64,000 nt of DNA from Malus domestica. Its lineage: Eukaryota; Streptophyta; Magnoliopsida; Rosales; Rosaceae. A model generated the notes under the pieces. It did not search any database. It was not told the DNA's origin and worked only from the letters and a program-made list of their open reading frames with translations. Location: assembly GCF_042453785.1 (NCBI RefSeq), contig NC_091673.1, forward strand, positions 1,557,501 to 1,621,500, written 5' to 3'. Position 1 is the first letter of the stretch, and every line of letters begins with the position of its first letter. Positions 23,149 through 32,970 of this stretch are shown in pieces. A program made the position numbers and the translations under genes.

Positions 23149-23398
23149 TGTTAAGCAATATGCAGAAGGAGAAACAGAGAGATCACAGAGGAAAAAGAAG
23201 AAGGAATCAAAGAGAATTTAGAGAGGAAGAAAGAAAGAATTGCACTGATATTTCCTTGATTAATTCAATGGTTACAATGGTATGCTTACTATATAGATGA
23301 GTGCTAGGCTAACCACCTTAACCGACTCACTTCCTTACCAACAATCCTAACTAATTATTCTAACAATCACATTCCAAACTGCCTTATATACTCTAACA

Positions 23399-23465
23399 TT
23401 TTTTAGTATATACCACATAGTATTATAGTCTAATAATATTTCTATTTACTTGCAAGCGAGTTTGA
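23399..23465. repeat. 67-bp direct repeat, right of gag-only element
   Basis: Same sequence as 20486-20552, directly next to the outer end of the 5' LTR. Confidence 0.85.
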
Positions 23466-24023
23466 TATCAATTTATTCCTCTATTTTTTAATGTAAATAT
23501 TGTATCAAAAACTCTACTTTTTAATATATTTTGCACACCAAACCTAGGGGTGGCTAGGGTGTGCTCCAGCCCATCCCAACCTACAAAATGTCCTACCTTT
23601 AACCTACTCTTAAACTACCATCCTCCCACTTAAATGGCTCATCCCTACCCCAGATTTTGGGCTGAATCCGCGCCTCACTATATCAAACAATTGAAAGAAA
23701 AGAAAAAGAGGTTGATCAACTATATAATTTTTTCATTTTAGCATTTATGATTGAGGCTGATGGGTACATAAAAAGGCCACAAATTTTGCAGAAGATAAAA
23801 TAATCACATGAAATAAAGGTCATACACCAATGAGTAAATGTTCGATGAGGTAGCCCTAGCCCACGCACATCTTATATATATAAACACACAAACATGATTT
23901 GATACGAACGAAACAGTCGTCATATCAAATGTTTTTATTAATCACACACACATGCAGATAGATCGTGATTGCAGCACACAGATTAATCACAGATCATATA
24001 ATTAAGCCTTAAGCCTTCTGTGT

Positions 24024-24692
24024 TTATTTTGCATCGGTGCTTGTAAGGTGAGCATCAATATCTTTGGAGACCTCAACTGCAAACTGGAGCAATGTATGTG
24101 GATCTTCAATGTCGTCATGGTGCTTCTCATACTCCATAGTCCAGTGCACGTTGCATCCCTCGCCTTTCGGAGTTGCGTGGATGGTGATCTTGAAGCTCTT
24201 GTAATGCTCCATAAGATCTCCTTCAATCACTTTGAAAGTGATCAGATTATTTTCAGCGTCTATGGCTTCAATCAACTCCTTAGCAACTTTGGCTTTTCCA
24301 TCTGCATGCATGAAAATCTCACGTAATCAATATAATATCACAAGTTTGAGCTTAGTTAAGTTTGCTAGAACAGTGTATTTCTCCCACTGCACTTAAGTTC
24401 AAAACCCCTCTCCATAATTTAGATAAATTTAGTATAAAATGTTGTTTGTATATTTTAGGAATACAGTCGATATTAATTGAAGCAAGGTAGTTAGGGTTTT
24501 ACCATGGAAATAATTCCAGTAGACCACAGATCCGACGGTTCCCCAATCACCTTCATGTAGATCACAGCCCTGAATGTTGCTATTGCTGACATTGGAGATG
24601 TGGTGTGGCTTGTGTGTGAACATTTCATGGAACTTGGCAGCAGAAGCCTTGATTTCAACATCGGCCTCCACCTTACCACAATCGCTAGACAT
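24024..24692 (-). CDS. MLP-like protein, gene B (paralogue of gene A)
   Basis: Exon 1 is 24503-24692 (190 nt) and exon 2 is 24024-24301 (278 nt), joined as in gene A to give 155 residues. Motifs are the same: VEIKASAAKFHEMF, HEGDWGTVGSVVYW, IEGDLMEHYKSFKI. Amino-acid differences from gene A are few (for example VEAD for LETD near the N-terminus, SNVSNSN for SNASNRN, TPKGE for TPKDE). The donor is GTAAAA, weaker than GTAAGA in gene A. The TATA-like motifs upstream are also degraded, so expression may differ from gene A. It is a Bet v 1-fold cytosolic protein; the ligand is unknown. Confidence 0.9.
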
Positions 24693-25148
24693 TTTCACCA
24701 AAAAAACGTGTTTGCAAATTATAGGAGGTGTGTAGTGCTTTACCCTATAGAGTACTTCTTAGTTTGAATAATGCTTACTGGAGCCATGCACTTATATGGA
24801 TGGAGAAGTTGACTGCATGTGGTCAAATATTCTAATGAATAGGGTATTGAGTTTTCAATCATGCATTCAAAGTTCGAAACTTCCTCTCCTCTAAATTATT
24901 ATAATAATTTCGAGTTTTTTCCACTCAAAATATGTTATTAATTGATAGTAGGTAATAGATAGGGCCCACCACCAACACATGTGAATCTCATTGCTTTTAG
25001 AGAGATGATAGAAATGATGGTGTAAATATGTAGTAAAGAGTATTATTTTTGGGTAATAAAAGGATTGATTGTATATATCTAATATAGCATATCATTAAGT
25101 GTAATTCTAGAGTGACTAATTTTTTTTTTAACTAAATGACATGAGAGA

Positions 25149-25191
<43 letters not shown>

Positions 25192-25285
25192 TTGAAAGAT
25201 AGAGATGAGATGATATAATTGAGCAAATTAAATAAGTTCAGTGGGGAGGCAACAATTGTGATTGGCGAGCTAACTCTCCAAGTAA

Positions 25286-25331
<46 letters not shown>

Positions 25332-25634
25332 ATGAGATCATACAATTGAGCAAATTAAATAATTTCAGTGGAAAGGCAACAATCGTGACGGGCGAGCTAA
25401 CTCTCCAAATTGCATTGAAATTCATATAACAAAAGATAAATCTTCAATAAGGCAGCCTCACCACATAATTTTTAAAGAGATGATATAAATGATGGTGTAA
25501 ATATGTAGTAAAGAGTATTATTTTTGGGTAATAAAATGATTGATTGTATATATCTCATATAGCATATCATTAAGTGTAATTCTAGAGTGACTATTTTTTT
25601 TTTAACTAAATGACATGAGAGATATTATTATTAT
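24693..25634. other. upstream region of MLP gene B, repeat-rich
   Basis: No gene. Contains (TTA)n at 25139-25186, a gt/ta microsatellite at 25284-25326 and repeated host blocks (gagcaaattaaata..ttcagtgg) at about 25195-25280 and 25330-25470. The tract at 24980-25140 (atgatagaaatgatggtgtaaatatgtag) is repeated at 25480-25625. Confidence 0.6.
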
Positions 25635-25891
25635 TGTCACATCCCGGTCCGGGCCCCCACCACATCCCGGGCTCGACTTCACCGTAACACGATATTGTCT
25701 GCTTTGGGCCCTGAGCACGCCCTCACGGTTTTGTTTATGGGAACTCACATGAGAACTTCCTAGCGGGTCACCCATCCTGGGATTGCTCTCGCGCGAACTT
25801 GTTTTTTTTCGGAGTTCCGATGGAACCCGAAGTTAGTGAGTTCCCAAAAAGCCTCGTGCTAGGTAGAGATGAGAATATACATATAAGGCTT
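25635..25891 (-). mobile_element. Cassandra TRIM LTR, truncated
   Basis: Minus-strand LTR carrying the 5S-rRNA-like block. The plus strand shows cacccatcctgggattgctctc..gcgaac and cggagttccgat, the reverse of ggaactccg and gatgggtgacc. It ends early at ataaggcttc, and the first ~50 bp of the LTR are missing. It is flanked by TTA repeats. Confidence 0.8.
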
Positions 25892-25941
25892 CTTAATAAT
25901 AATAATAATAATAACAATATTATTATTATTATTATTATTAT

Positions 25942-26249
25942 TGTCACATCCCGGCCTGGGGCGGACCACTTCCCGGGCTCGCTCCACCACCGTAGTACGA
26001 TATTGTCCGCCCACCGTAGCACGATATTGTCCACTTTGGGCTTACCATTCCCTCACGGTTTTGTTTTTGGGAACTCACGAGCAACTTCTTAGTGGGTCAC
26101 CCATCCTGGGAGTGCTTTGGCCTTCTTCTCGCTTAACTTCGGAGTTCCTACGGAACCCGAAGCTAGTGAGCTCCCAAAATGCCTCGTGGTAGATAGGGAT
26201 GAGAATATAGATTTAAGGATCACTCCCCTGAGCGATGTGGGATGTTACA
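25942..26249 (-). mobile_element. Cassandra solo LTR
   Basis: A 308-bp LTR, tgtcacatcccgg to gggatgttaca on the plus strand, containing a diverged 5S-like block. An ~25-bp piece (ccaccgtag.acgatattgtcc) is tandemly duplicated at 25985-26035. It is flanked by attat on both sides, but the flanks are TTA repeats, so the target duplication is uninformative. Confidence 0.8.
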
Positions 26250-26282
26250 ATTATTATTCTCATTATTATTATGATGATGATG

Positions 26283-26330
<48 letters not shown>

Positions 26331-26409
26331 GTTATTCTTATTTTGATTATTATTATTGTTGTAATTATTATTGTTGTTATTATTATTATTATTGTTGTTG
26401 TTGTTGTTG

Positions 26410-26465
<56 letters not shown>

Positions 26466-26547
26466 GCTATTATTATTGTTATTCTTATTGTTATTGTTAT
26501 TATTATTGTTATTCTTATTGTTATTGTTATTGTTATTGTTGTTGTTG

Positions 26548-26591
<44 letters not shown>

Positions 26592-26640
26592 GTTATTATT
26601 ATTGTTATTGTTATTTTGATTATTATTATTGTTATTATTA

Positions 26641-26682
<42 letters not shown>

Positions 26683-26826
26683 TTATTGTTATTATTCTTG
26701 TTATTATTATTATTATTATTGTTATTATTATTGTTATTGTTATTGTTATTGTTATTATTATTGTTATTCTTCTTATTATTATTATTGTTATTATTATTGT
26801 TATTCTTATTGTTATTGTTATTATTA

Positions 26827-26872
<46 letters not shown>
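26250..26872. repeat. 623-bp TTA/TTG/TTC trinucleotide microsatellite
   Basis: An almost uninterrupted run of TTN triplets, mainly TTA with blocks of TTG and occasional TTC. Higher-order motifs such as ttattgttattcttattg recur. The long Leu, Ile or Tyr frames are artefacts of the triplet. Confidence 0.95.
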
Positions 26873-26873
<1 letters not shown>

Positions 26874-29470
26874 GTGACGACCCGTTCCTAATTTTATGTT
26901 TTTACAAATTTTAAAAGCATGACTTTACGAAAATACCCTTAGAGGCGAAGGTCTTGACTTTCGTTGACCAACGTTTAGTGAGACTTACGACTTATTCTTT
27001 TAGCGTATTTGCGTAGCATCTGGTGATACGAACGTATAGACTCAAGAGGAAGTGAATTTGGAGTTATGGTTAAAGTTTTACGAAGCTACAAATCTGAAAA
27101 GTACGTTTCTAAAGTTTTCCATTTATTATTTTATATATTTCATAAGTATTATTATATTAGTTTAAGGTTATTTAGAGAAAAAAAGATTGGGCAGAACTGC
27201 CCAATCGAAGATAGAGGGAGAGACAGAAGGAACGAATCAGAAGAAAGAAGGAAGAGGGAATAACCAACCAGAGAAGAGAGAAATGAGGGAAAGGAGAGAG
27301 GGAGGGGATCCAAACCCCCTCAACCCGGGGAGTCCTTAGACCCGCGCGCCGGCCCTGTTTTTGGGCAGAGAAATCCGACGAGTTTTTGATGAAATTTCGA
27401 CAAATTAAGTTGAGTTTCCACCTGGAAACCTCTCACCATCGTTCCACCTTCCTTTATCATACAAAAATGGGGTTGTTTGGGCTCGGTTTTGGAAGAATCG
27501 AAGTTGTGGGCTTAGAGGACACCCAACGGCGAATCCGCCATTCCTACAACCATTTCCTTCGATTATCACCACAGTTAGCCTTCCCTTGGACCCAGGAATA
27601 AGACCTAACTGGTGGTTAGAGCGGTGGAGCTTCAGAGACGACGAATCGATAACCACCATTTTCTAAGGTTCCAGTGGGTTTAAGCAAAATTAGAGCTTTT
27701 CCCGGCCAAATTAGACTTGGCCGCATGTATAAAGTTTACTCTACTCATTGAGATCTTCATTCCTATAAATTTTGGTAATTTTTGGAAATAGTTGGATTTT
27801 CAGGAGAGTCGGGGCGCCCGACTACCACCCACGGCGGCGTGTGGCCAGGGGACCGTCGATGTTATTCTTAGGCTAAATTAGATGCCTTGAGCTCAGTTTT
27901 GGTAATTGTATATCGTAGGTTGATCGTTTGGACCTAAATTCATTAAGATATGTTAATTGGTAAAGATATGAATCGACGATCCGACCGTTGGATCGTCACC
28001 AAACTTTAATATGTTATAGTACATAATATTTGAGGACCATAGGAACTTACGGATCAGGAATCCGGGATACGGATTTTCCCGAATTGGATTTGTAAGTTCT
28101 TAAAATAAAATGTTAACCGCCACTTGGTTTTGGCAATTGGCGAAGATCCGACAGTTGAATCGTAATGAAACTTTATGATGTTGTTTTAGAAGTATAATTG
28201 GATATTTGGATGTAAGGGATCGGAAATCCATGATGCGGATCTTCCGAATCGAACTATGTAGGGATGTGTGTTATGTAAGTTACATATTTTATTGATAAGA
28301 GTTCTGAGTTGCGATTTGATAATTGTTCTAGGCGCCAATCGTTCATGACGCCTCTATGATTGTCCTAGGGAGTTGTAGCGTGAACTCCAGGTGAGTGGGG
28401 TTTTGTTTTTGGTATATATGTGTATGCTTGGTATTTTTCCCAGAAAATGCATTTAAATGGAATTATGTTTTGAAATGCCTTGCCTCATGATTTATACTTA
28501 GATTATGAGTTAGTATAGTATGCATATTGTGATTTTACGATGTGGATGCTTAGGTAAGTACTAGGTAAGTTATAGATTGTTAATGTGAGTTGATGAGTAT
28601 GTTGAGATGAATTGAGAGCTCATAAACCTGCACCCCGGTGTTAGTGCTCTGCCAGATGACAGGGCCTAGCCTTCATGTGATTGTTCACCTCCCGCACCAC
28701 ACGCTCACCTTGGATCCAAGGCAGGTGCTAGCCTGTCATACAGACCACACTAGGTGGTTCCGACTCGTAGGTGACTTGCGATAATTCACACAGTCTTCAC
28801 GTGATCGTAGCAATTAAATGTATTTATTTACACCTAGCCTGTCGTACAGACCACATTAGGTGGTTTCGACTCGTGTGCAGGATTTGATTGATGAGTTGTG
28901 GACCCAGCAGTACAGGTCACTTTGGGTGACTCCGGCTGACATTCTATTTCATATTGGTTTATTTCACCTGACTTATTTATTTCTTATTGAGCTATTTGAC
29001 ATGGCATATAAGTGGATTTTTCTATTTCGAGTATGGTTTCGATATATGTATATATTCTATTTTCTGGGAAATTATACGGGTTTTATGGCGATGGGTTACT
29101 ACCTTTGATAATTGAAATGGTTTTTGAAAAGCTTTGTTTTTGCCCACTCACACTTTCTGTTTTGCGCCTCTCCAGGTTTAATTTACTGAAAGTTCGTATC
29201 GACGATGATTCTTGGCAAATCTCAGAATAGGTGGTTACTTTTGAGGGTATAATCCTTATCCACTCCACTGTACTTACTTGTGCTCTAATGTCATGTGTGA
29301 AGTGGGTTCATTTCTGCTCACTAGCGCACTCTGGTATTTAGGCACTCTTAGGTTTAAATTTATTCACATTTTTTATCATTATCACACTTTATGGCTTCAT
29401 CACCTTCCAGGTGTCGGCCAGCACAGTTCGATTTGGAGTCTTAGTGGACATTCCGGGTTGGTGTGTGTCA
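26873..29470 (+). mobile_element. 2.6-kb solo LTR (gypsy-type, tentative)
   Basis: Starts tgtgacgacccgttcc and ends gggttggtgtgtgtca, giving TG...CA ends with related gacccg/cgggttg termini. It sits in TTA repeats (attat on both sides). The interior has no long coding frame. Fragments of the same LTR appear inverted at 30521-31050 and at 36533-36657. Assignment to gypsy rests on length and style. Confidence 0.6.
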
Positions 29471-29518
<48 letters not shown>

Positions 29519-29623
29519 TTTGAAAGATAGAGATGAGATGATATAATTGAGCAAATTAAATAAGTTCAGTGGGGAGGCAGCAATTGTGATGGGCGAGCTA
29601 ACTCTCCAAATATGTATATATAT
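28942..29623 (+). repeat. left arm of a large palindrome
   Basis: About 680 bp whose reverse complement is 30370-31050 with high identity. It includes the last ~530 bp of the long LTR, the TTA repeat and ~150 bp of host sequence. Confidence 0.85.
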
Positions 29624-30369
29624 GGGATAGGATCAAGGGACAAAGATTTTGACAAATATTTTTACACTCTATTGTAACCTTTAGATCTTATAACATTGAA
29701 TGGTGTTAATTAAGAGTTATGTGGAGACTTTTAAACATTAAATGAATTGAATGATGGTTTGGAATATATAAATTAAAAAAAAATTGATTTAAAAAAAAAA
29801 AGGTTAAAATTTGATACAGAAAAAATGTGAAACTAAAACTGCAGTGAAGAAGCCTAAATCCAAAATCTTCATTCTTGGATCTTGGGTTGTTAGAGTTTTG
29901 CTATGGATGTGACAAAGTGGTTGAGTTGTTCGTCTAAACTTAGAGCGCTTAAACCTTCTCAAGATAAAACCCTAATTTTTTTTTCTTAAAGCAAAACTCT
30001 CTCTTTGCTTAGTAGCATGTTTTATTGTTCACTAGGGTTCAATGTTTGAAAAGGCAAGAAGAGTATACATTTTCAGACAAAAAAGAAGGAGAAGACTGCC
30101 TCATCGGCAAACAAAGAGGAAGATGGAGGGTAAGAGTATTTTTAGGGTTCTGTTTTTTTTTTTAAATTCTATTATTTTATCATATATATATATATTTAAT
30201 TAAATTAGTGTTTTCCTTATTAGTTATAATCCAAATCATCATCCAATTCATTTAATGTTTAAAAGTCTTCACATAACTCTTAATCAACACTGTTGGATGT
30301 TATAAGATCTAAAGGTTACAAAAGAGTGTAAAAATGTTTGTCAAAATGTTTGTCCCTTGATCCTATCCC
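29624..30369. mobile_element. TIR element at the centre of the palindrome
   Basis: A 746-bp element with ~140-bp inverted ends (gggataggatcaagggacaaa ... mirrored at 30349-30369). The interior (29770-30230) is not palindromic and is non-coding. The flanks are ta-repeats, so the target duplication cannot be read. The long TIRs suggest a Mutator-like MITE. Confidence 0.7.
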
Positions 30370-31050
30370 ATATATATATATATATACACACACACATACT
30401 TACTTGGAGAGTTAGCTCGCCCATCACAATTGTTGCCTCCCCACTGAACTTATTTAATTTGCTCAATTATATCATCTCATCTCTATCTTTCAAACATATA
30501 ATAATAATAATAATAATAATTGACACACCCCGACCCGGAATGTCCACTAGGACTCCAAATCGAGCTATGTTGGCCGACACTTGGAAGGTGATGAAGCCAT
30601 AAAGTGTGATGATGATGAAAAATGTGAATAAATTTAAACCTAAGAGTGCCTAAATACCAGAGTGCGCTAGTGAGCATAAATGATCCCACTTCACACATGA
30701 CATTAGAGCATAAGTATAGTGGAGTGGATAAGGATTATACCCTCAAAAGTAACCACCTATTCTGAGATTTGCCAAGAATCCTCGTCGATACGAACTTTCA
30801 GCAAATTAAACCTGGAGGGGCGCAAAACAGAAAGTGTGAGTGGGCAAAAACAAAGTTTTTCAAAAACCATTTCAATTATCAAATGTAGTAACCCCTTGCC
30901 GTAAAACCTGTATAATTTCCCAGAAAATAGAATATATACATATATCGAAACCATACTCAAAATAGCAAAATCCACTTATATGCCATGTCAAATAACTCAG
31001 TAAAAAATAAGTAAGCCAGGTGAAATAAACCAATATGAAATAGAATGCCA
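30370..31050 (-). repeat. right arm of the palindrome
   Basis: Reverse complement of 28942-29623. It carries an inverted LTR end starting tgacacaccccgacccgg at 30521. Confidence 0.85.
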
Positions 31051-31099
31051 AATTACAAAAGAGTGTAAAAATGTTTGTCAAAATGTTAATCAACACCGT

Positions 31100-31152
<53 letters not shown>

Positions 31153-32133
31153 AGATCATACAATTGAGCAAATTAAATAATTTCAGTAGAAAGGCAACAA
31201 TCATGACGGGCGAGCTAACTCTCCAAATTGCATTGAAATTCATATAACAAAAGATAAATCTTCAATAAGGCAGCCTCACCACATAATTTGTGAGGAAATT
31301 CTGCATTTGGAGTAAGATAACGCTCTACTAAAGATTTTAACCTCCAATAAATGAAGTGAACCATACCGTATTGTTCACAATTAAAAATCTTTGCTCCCTG
31401 ACAGATATGGGTATATGTACTCATATATGAAATTATTGGGGACAGAAAATTAAATACAAGGTCCTGCCATAGACAGCCTTGTGATATTCAACCCATGTCC
31501 AGCGGCCTATCTGAATTCAAGGGTGAATGAAACTAGAGCGGGAAAGTAATGGCTCTGTCTTCTATGGCCAAAGTGTTAAACACAATTTAGCACATAACAG
31601 CCTGTGATGATTAATTGTTGTTGATCTAAACACAAGTCACTACTCATTACTGTTGAAGATAGAAACCATATCAGCAGAAGAATGTCTGTTAGAAATGCTG
31701 TTAGTAGCTGTTAGAGTTTGTTAAGTCAGTTAACTCCAGCTTAAGACACAAGAAAGCTCATGAGAGCTATATAAAGTTGTAGTAGTATCTATGTAATTCA
31801 TTCAGAAGTAATGCACTCAAATAGTATCTCTCTCATCAATTCCTTTCTTTTCTGCTTTCTCGTTCATTTAATCTTTCTCTTAGTTCTTCATGTTCATCTG
31901 TTAACAGTTATAATATTAATTACATTTCACATAATAACATCTATAGAGAGGTTCTGTTCTCATTTAGGTATTAAACCAAGGAAAATGCTAATCCGACTCG
32001 CCTAAAAGATAATAGCATGTCAAAGATGAAAAAACCACTTGCAGAGACTTTCCATTATCGTGCACGCCTTAGCTAATTAATTAGCATATCCTGATGGTGG
32101 TTTGCTCCATAATTTTCAAAGATTTGATGGATA
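31051..32133. repeat. end of duplicated segment 2
   Basis: No gene. Contains a gt/ta microsatellite (31101-31148), host blocks that match 16120-17128, and the Copia-type LTR at 31687-31906 (220 bp, 10 bp shorter than its paralogue at 16677). Confidence 0.65.
31687..31906 (+). mobile_element. solo Copia-type LTR (copy 2)
   Basis: Paralogue of 16677-16906, with the same tgttagaaatgctg start and catctgttaaca end. Confidence 0.6.
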
Positions 32134-32698
32134 ATGGTTTATTTTATTGGATTATCAAGTTTACTATCCGGATCTCACTTCAATTGTTCATGTATTTATA
32201 TGTCTGTGGATCTTCAACTAACCTACCAGCTGGTAGCTGTTAAATGGAAAGTCTCACAGGATATGCTAATAATGGTTTATTTAAATTTAGTAGCTGTTAA
32301 ATGATAATGATGTGTCTGTAGATCTTCAACTAACATACCACATTTAATAGTACCGGCAAACTTGATGAGACATACCAGAATTCAATCGGATCGTGTTGAA
32401 AGAAACATTAATGATTGATACCTACATAGCATTATTGGAGTGAATGATTGTATATGATATTAAGCCGTTAAGATCTTTGGATACGAAGTGTGTGTATATA
32501 TATTACATCACGATAAAACTAATTTAGTTTTATATTATTTTAATTAGTGATAAGATTAAAGAAATCAATGATTTATGTTATCTTGCCGTAACCTAAGGGC
32601 CGGTTTTGAAATGTTAGAGGTCTTGTGCAGAAGATAGTAGATGAGTCTTTGTATAAAAATTCATGCTACAAAGCTAAATTATATGTCTATAGTTGTAC
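32134..32698. other. AT-rich intergenic sequence
   Basis: No gene seen. Short repeats of gtctgtggatcttcaactaac (32200 and 32310) suggest a small local duplication. Confidence 0.5.
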
Positions 32699-32710
32699 TA
32701 ATAGTAGAAT

Positions 32711-32816
32711 ATTAAAGTGCGCAACGAACAAAACTACAAAATAATAAGAATATTATTAAACAAACTGAGAATGTATTCTTATTATTTTGTAGTTTTGTTC
32801 GTTGCGCACTTTAATA
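32711..32816. repeat. 43-bp perfect hairpin at left edge of CACTA block
   Basis: tattaaagtgcgcaacgaac... at 32711-32753 is mirrored at 32774-32816, with a ~20-nt loop. Confidence 0.85.
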
Positions 32817-32970
32817 CTGCTAGTGTGTTTCTGTACATTTGGTTTTCCTGTGTCTTTACTTCATGGCACAAGAATATATTCACTTTTATTAGTCCAAATG
32901 GTGATTCGTTTCAAATGCAAGAAATGATTAGTTTCTAATGTTATATTTTTATGGTTCAAAAATTATATAG

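Larger units (their letters stand above)
20553..23398 (-). mobile_element. gag-only Copia-type retrotransposon (non-autonomous)
   Basis: Minus-strand element. The 5' LTR is 23149-23398 (tgttagagtatataagg to ttgcttaaca). The primer-binding site is at 23136-23148 (TGGTATCATTGCC on the minus strand, initiator-tRNA-Met-like). Gag frames occupy 20752-22746, a polypurine-like gagcttgcggggcga lies near 20758-20772, and the 3' LTR is 20553-20757. The 3' LTR lacks its last ~45 bp. No protease, integrase or reverse transcriptase is present. It sits in the Harbinger-like element and is flanked by a 67-bp direct duplication instead of the usual 5 bp. Confidence 0.85.
18190..32133. repeat. segmental duplication, copy 2
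   Basis: Paralogue of 3478-17128 in the same orientation, with MLP gene B in place of gene A. Its first ~100 bp match 3660-3770 in inverted orientation. Copy-specific insertions are the gag-only Copia element (20553), Cassandra LTRs (25635 and 25942), a long LTR (26873) and a palindrome around 29624. The match stops near 32133 (ttgatggataat). Confidence 0.8.

Noticed and set aside
26117..26914. Long frames of Tyr, Ile or Leu
   Set aside because: Direct result of the TTN microsatellite; each frame gives one residue type.
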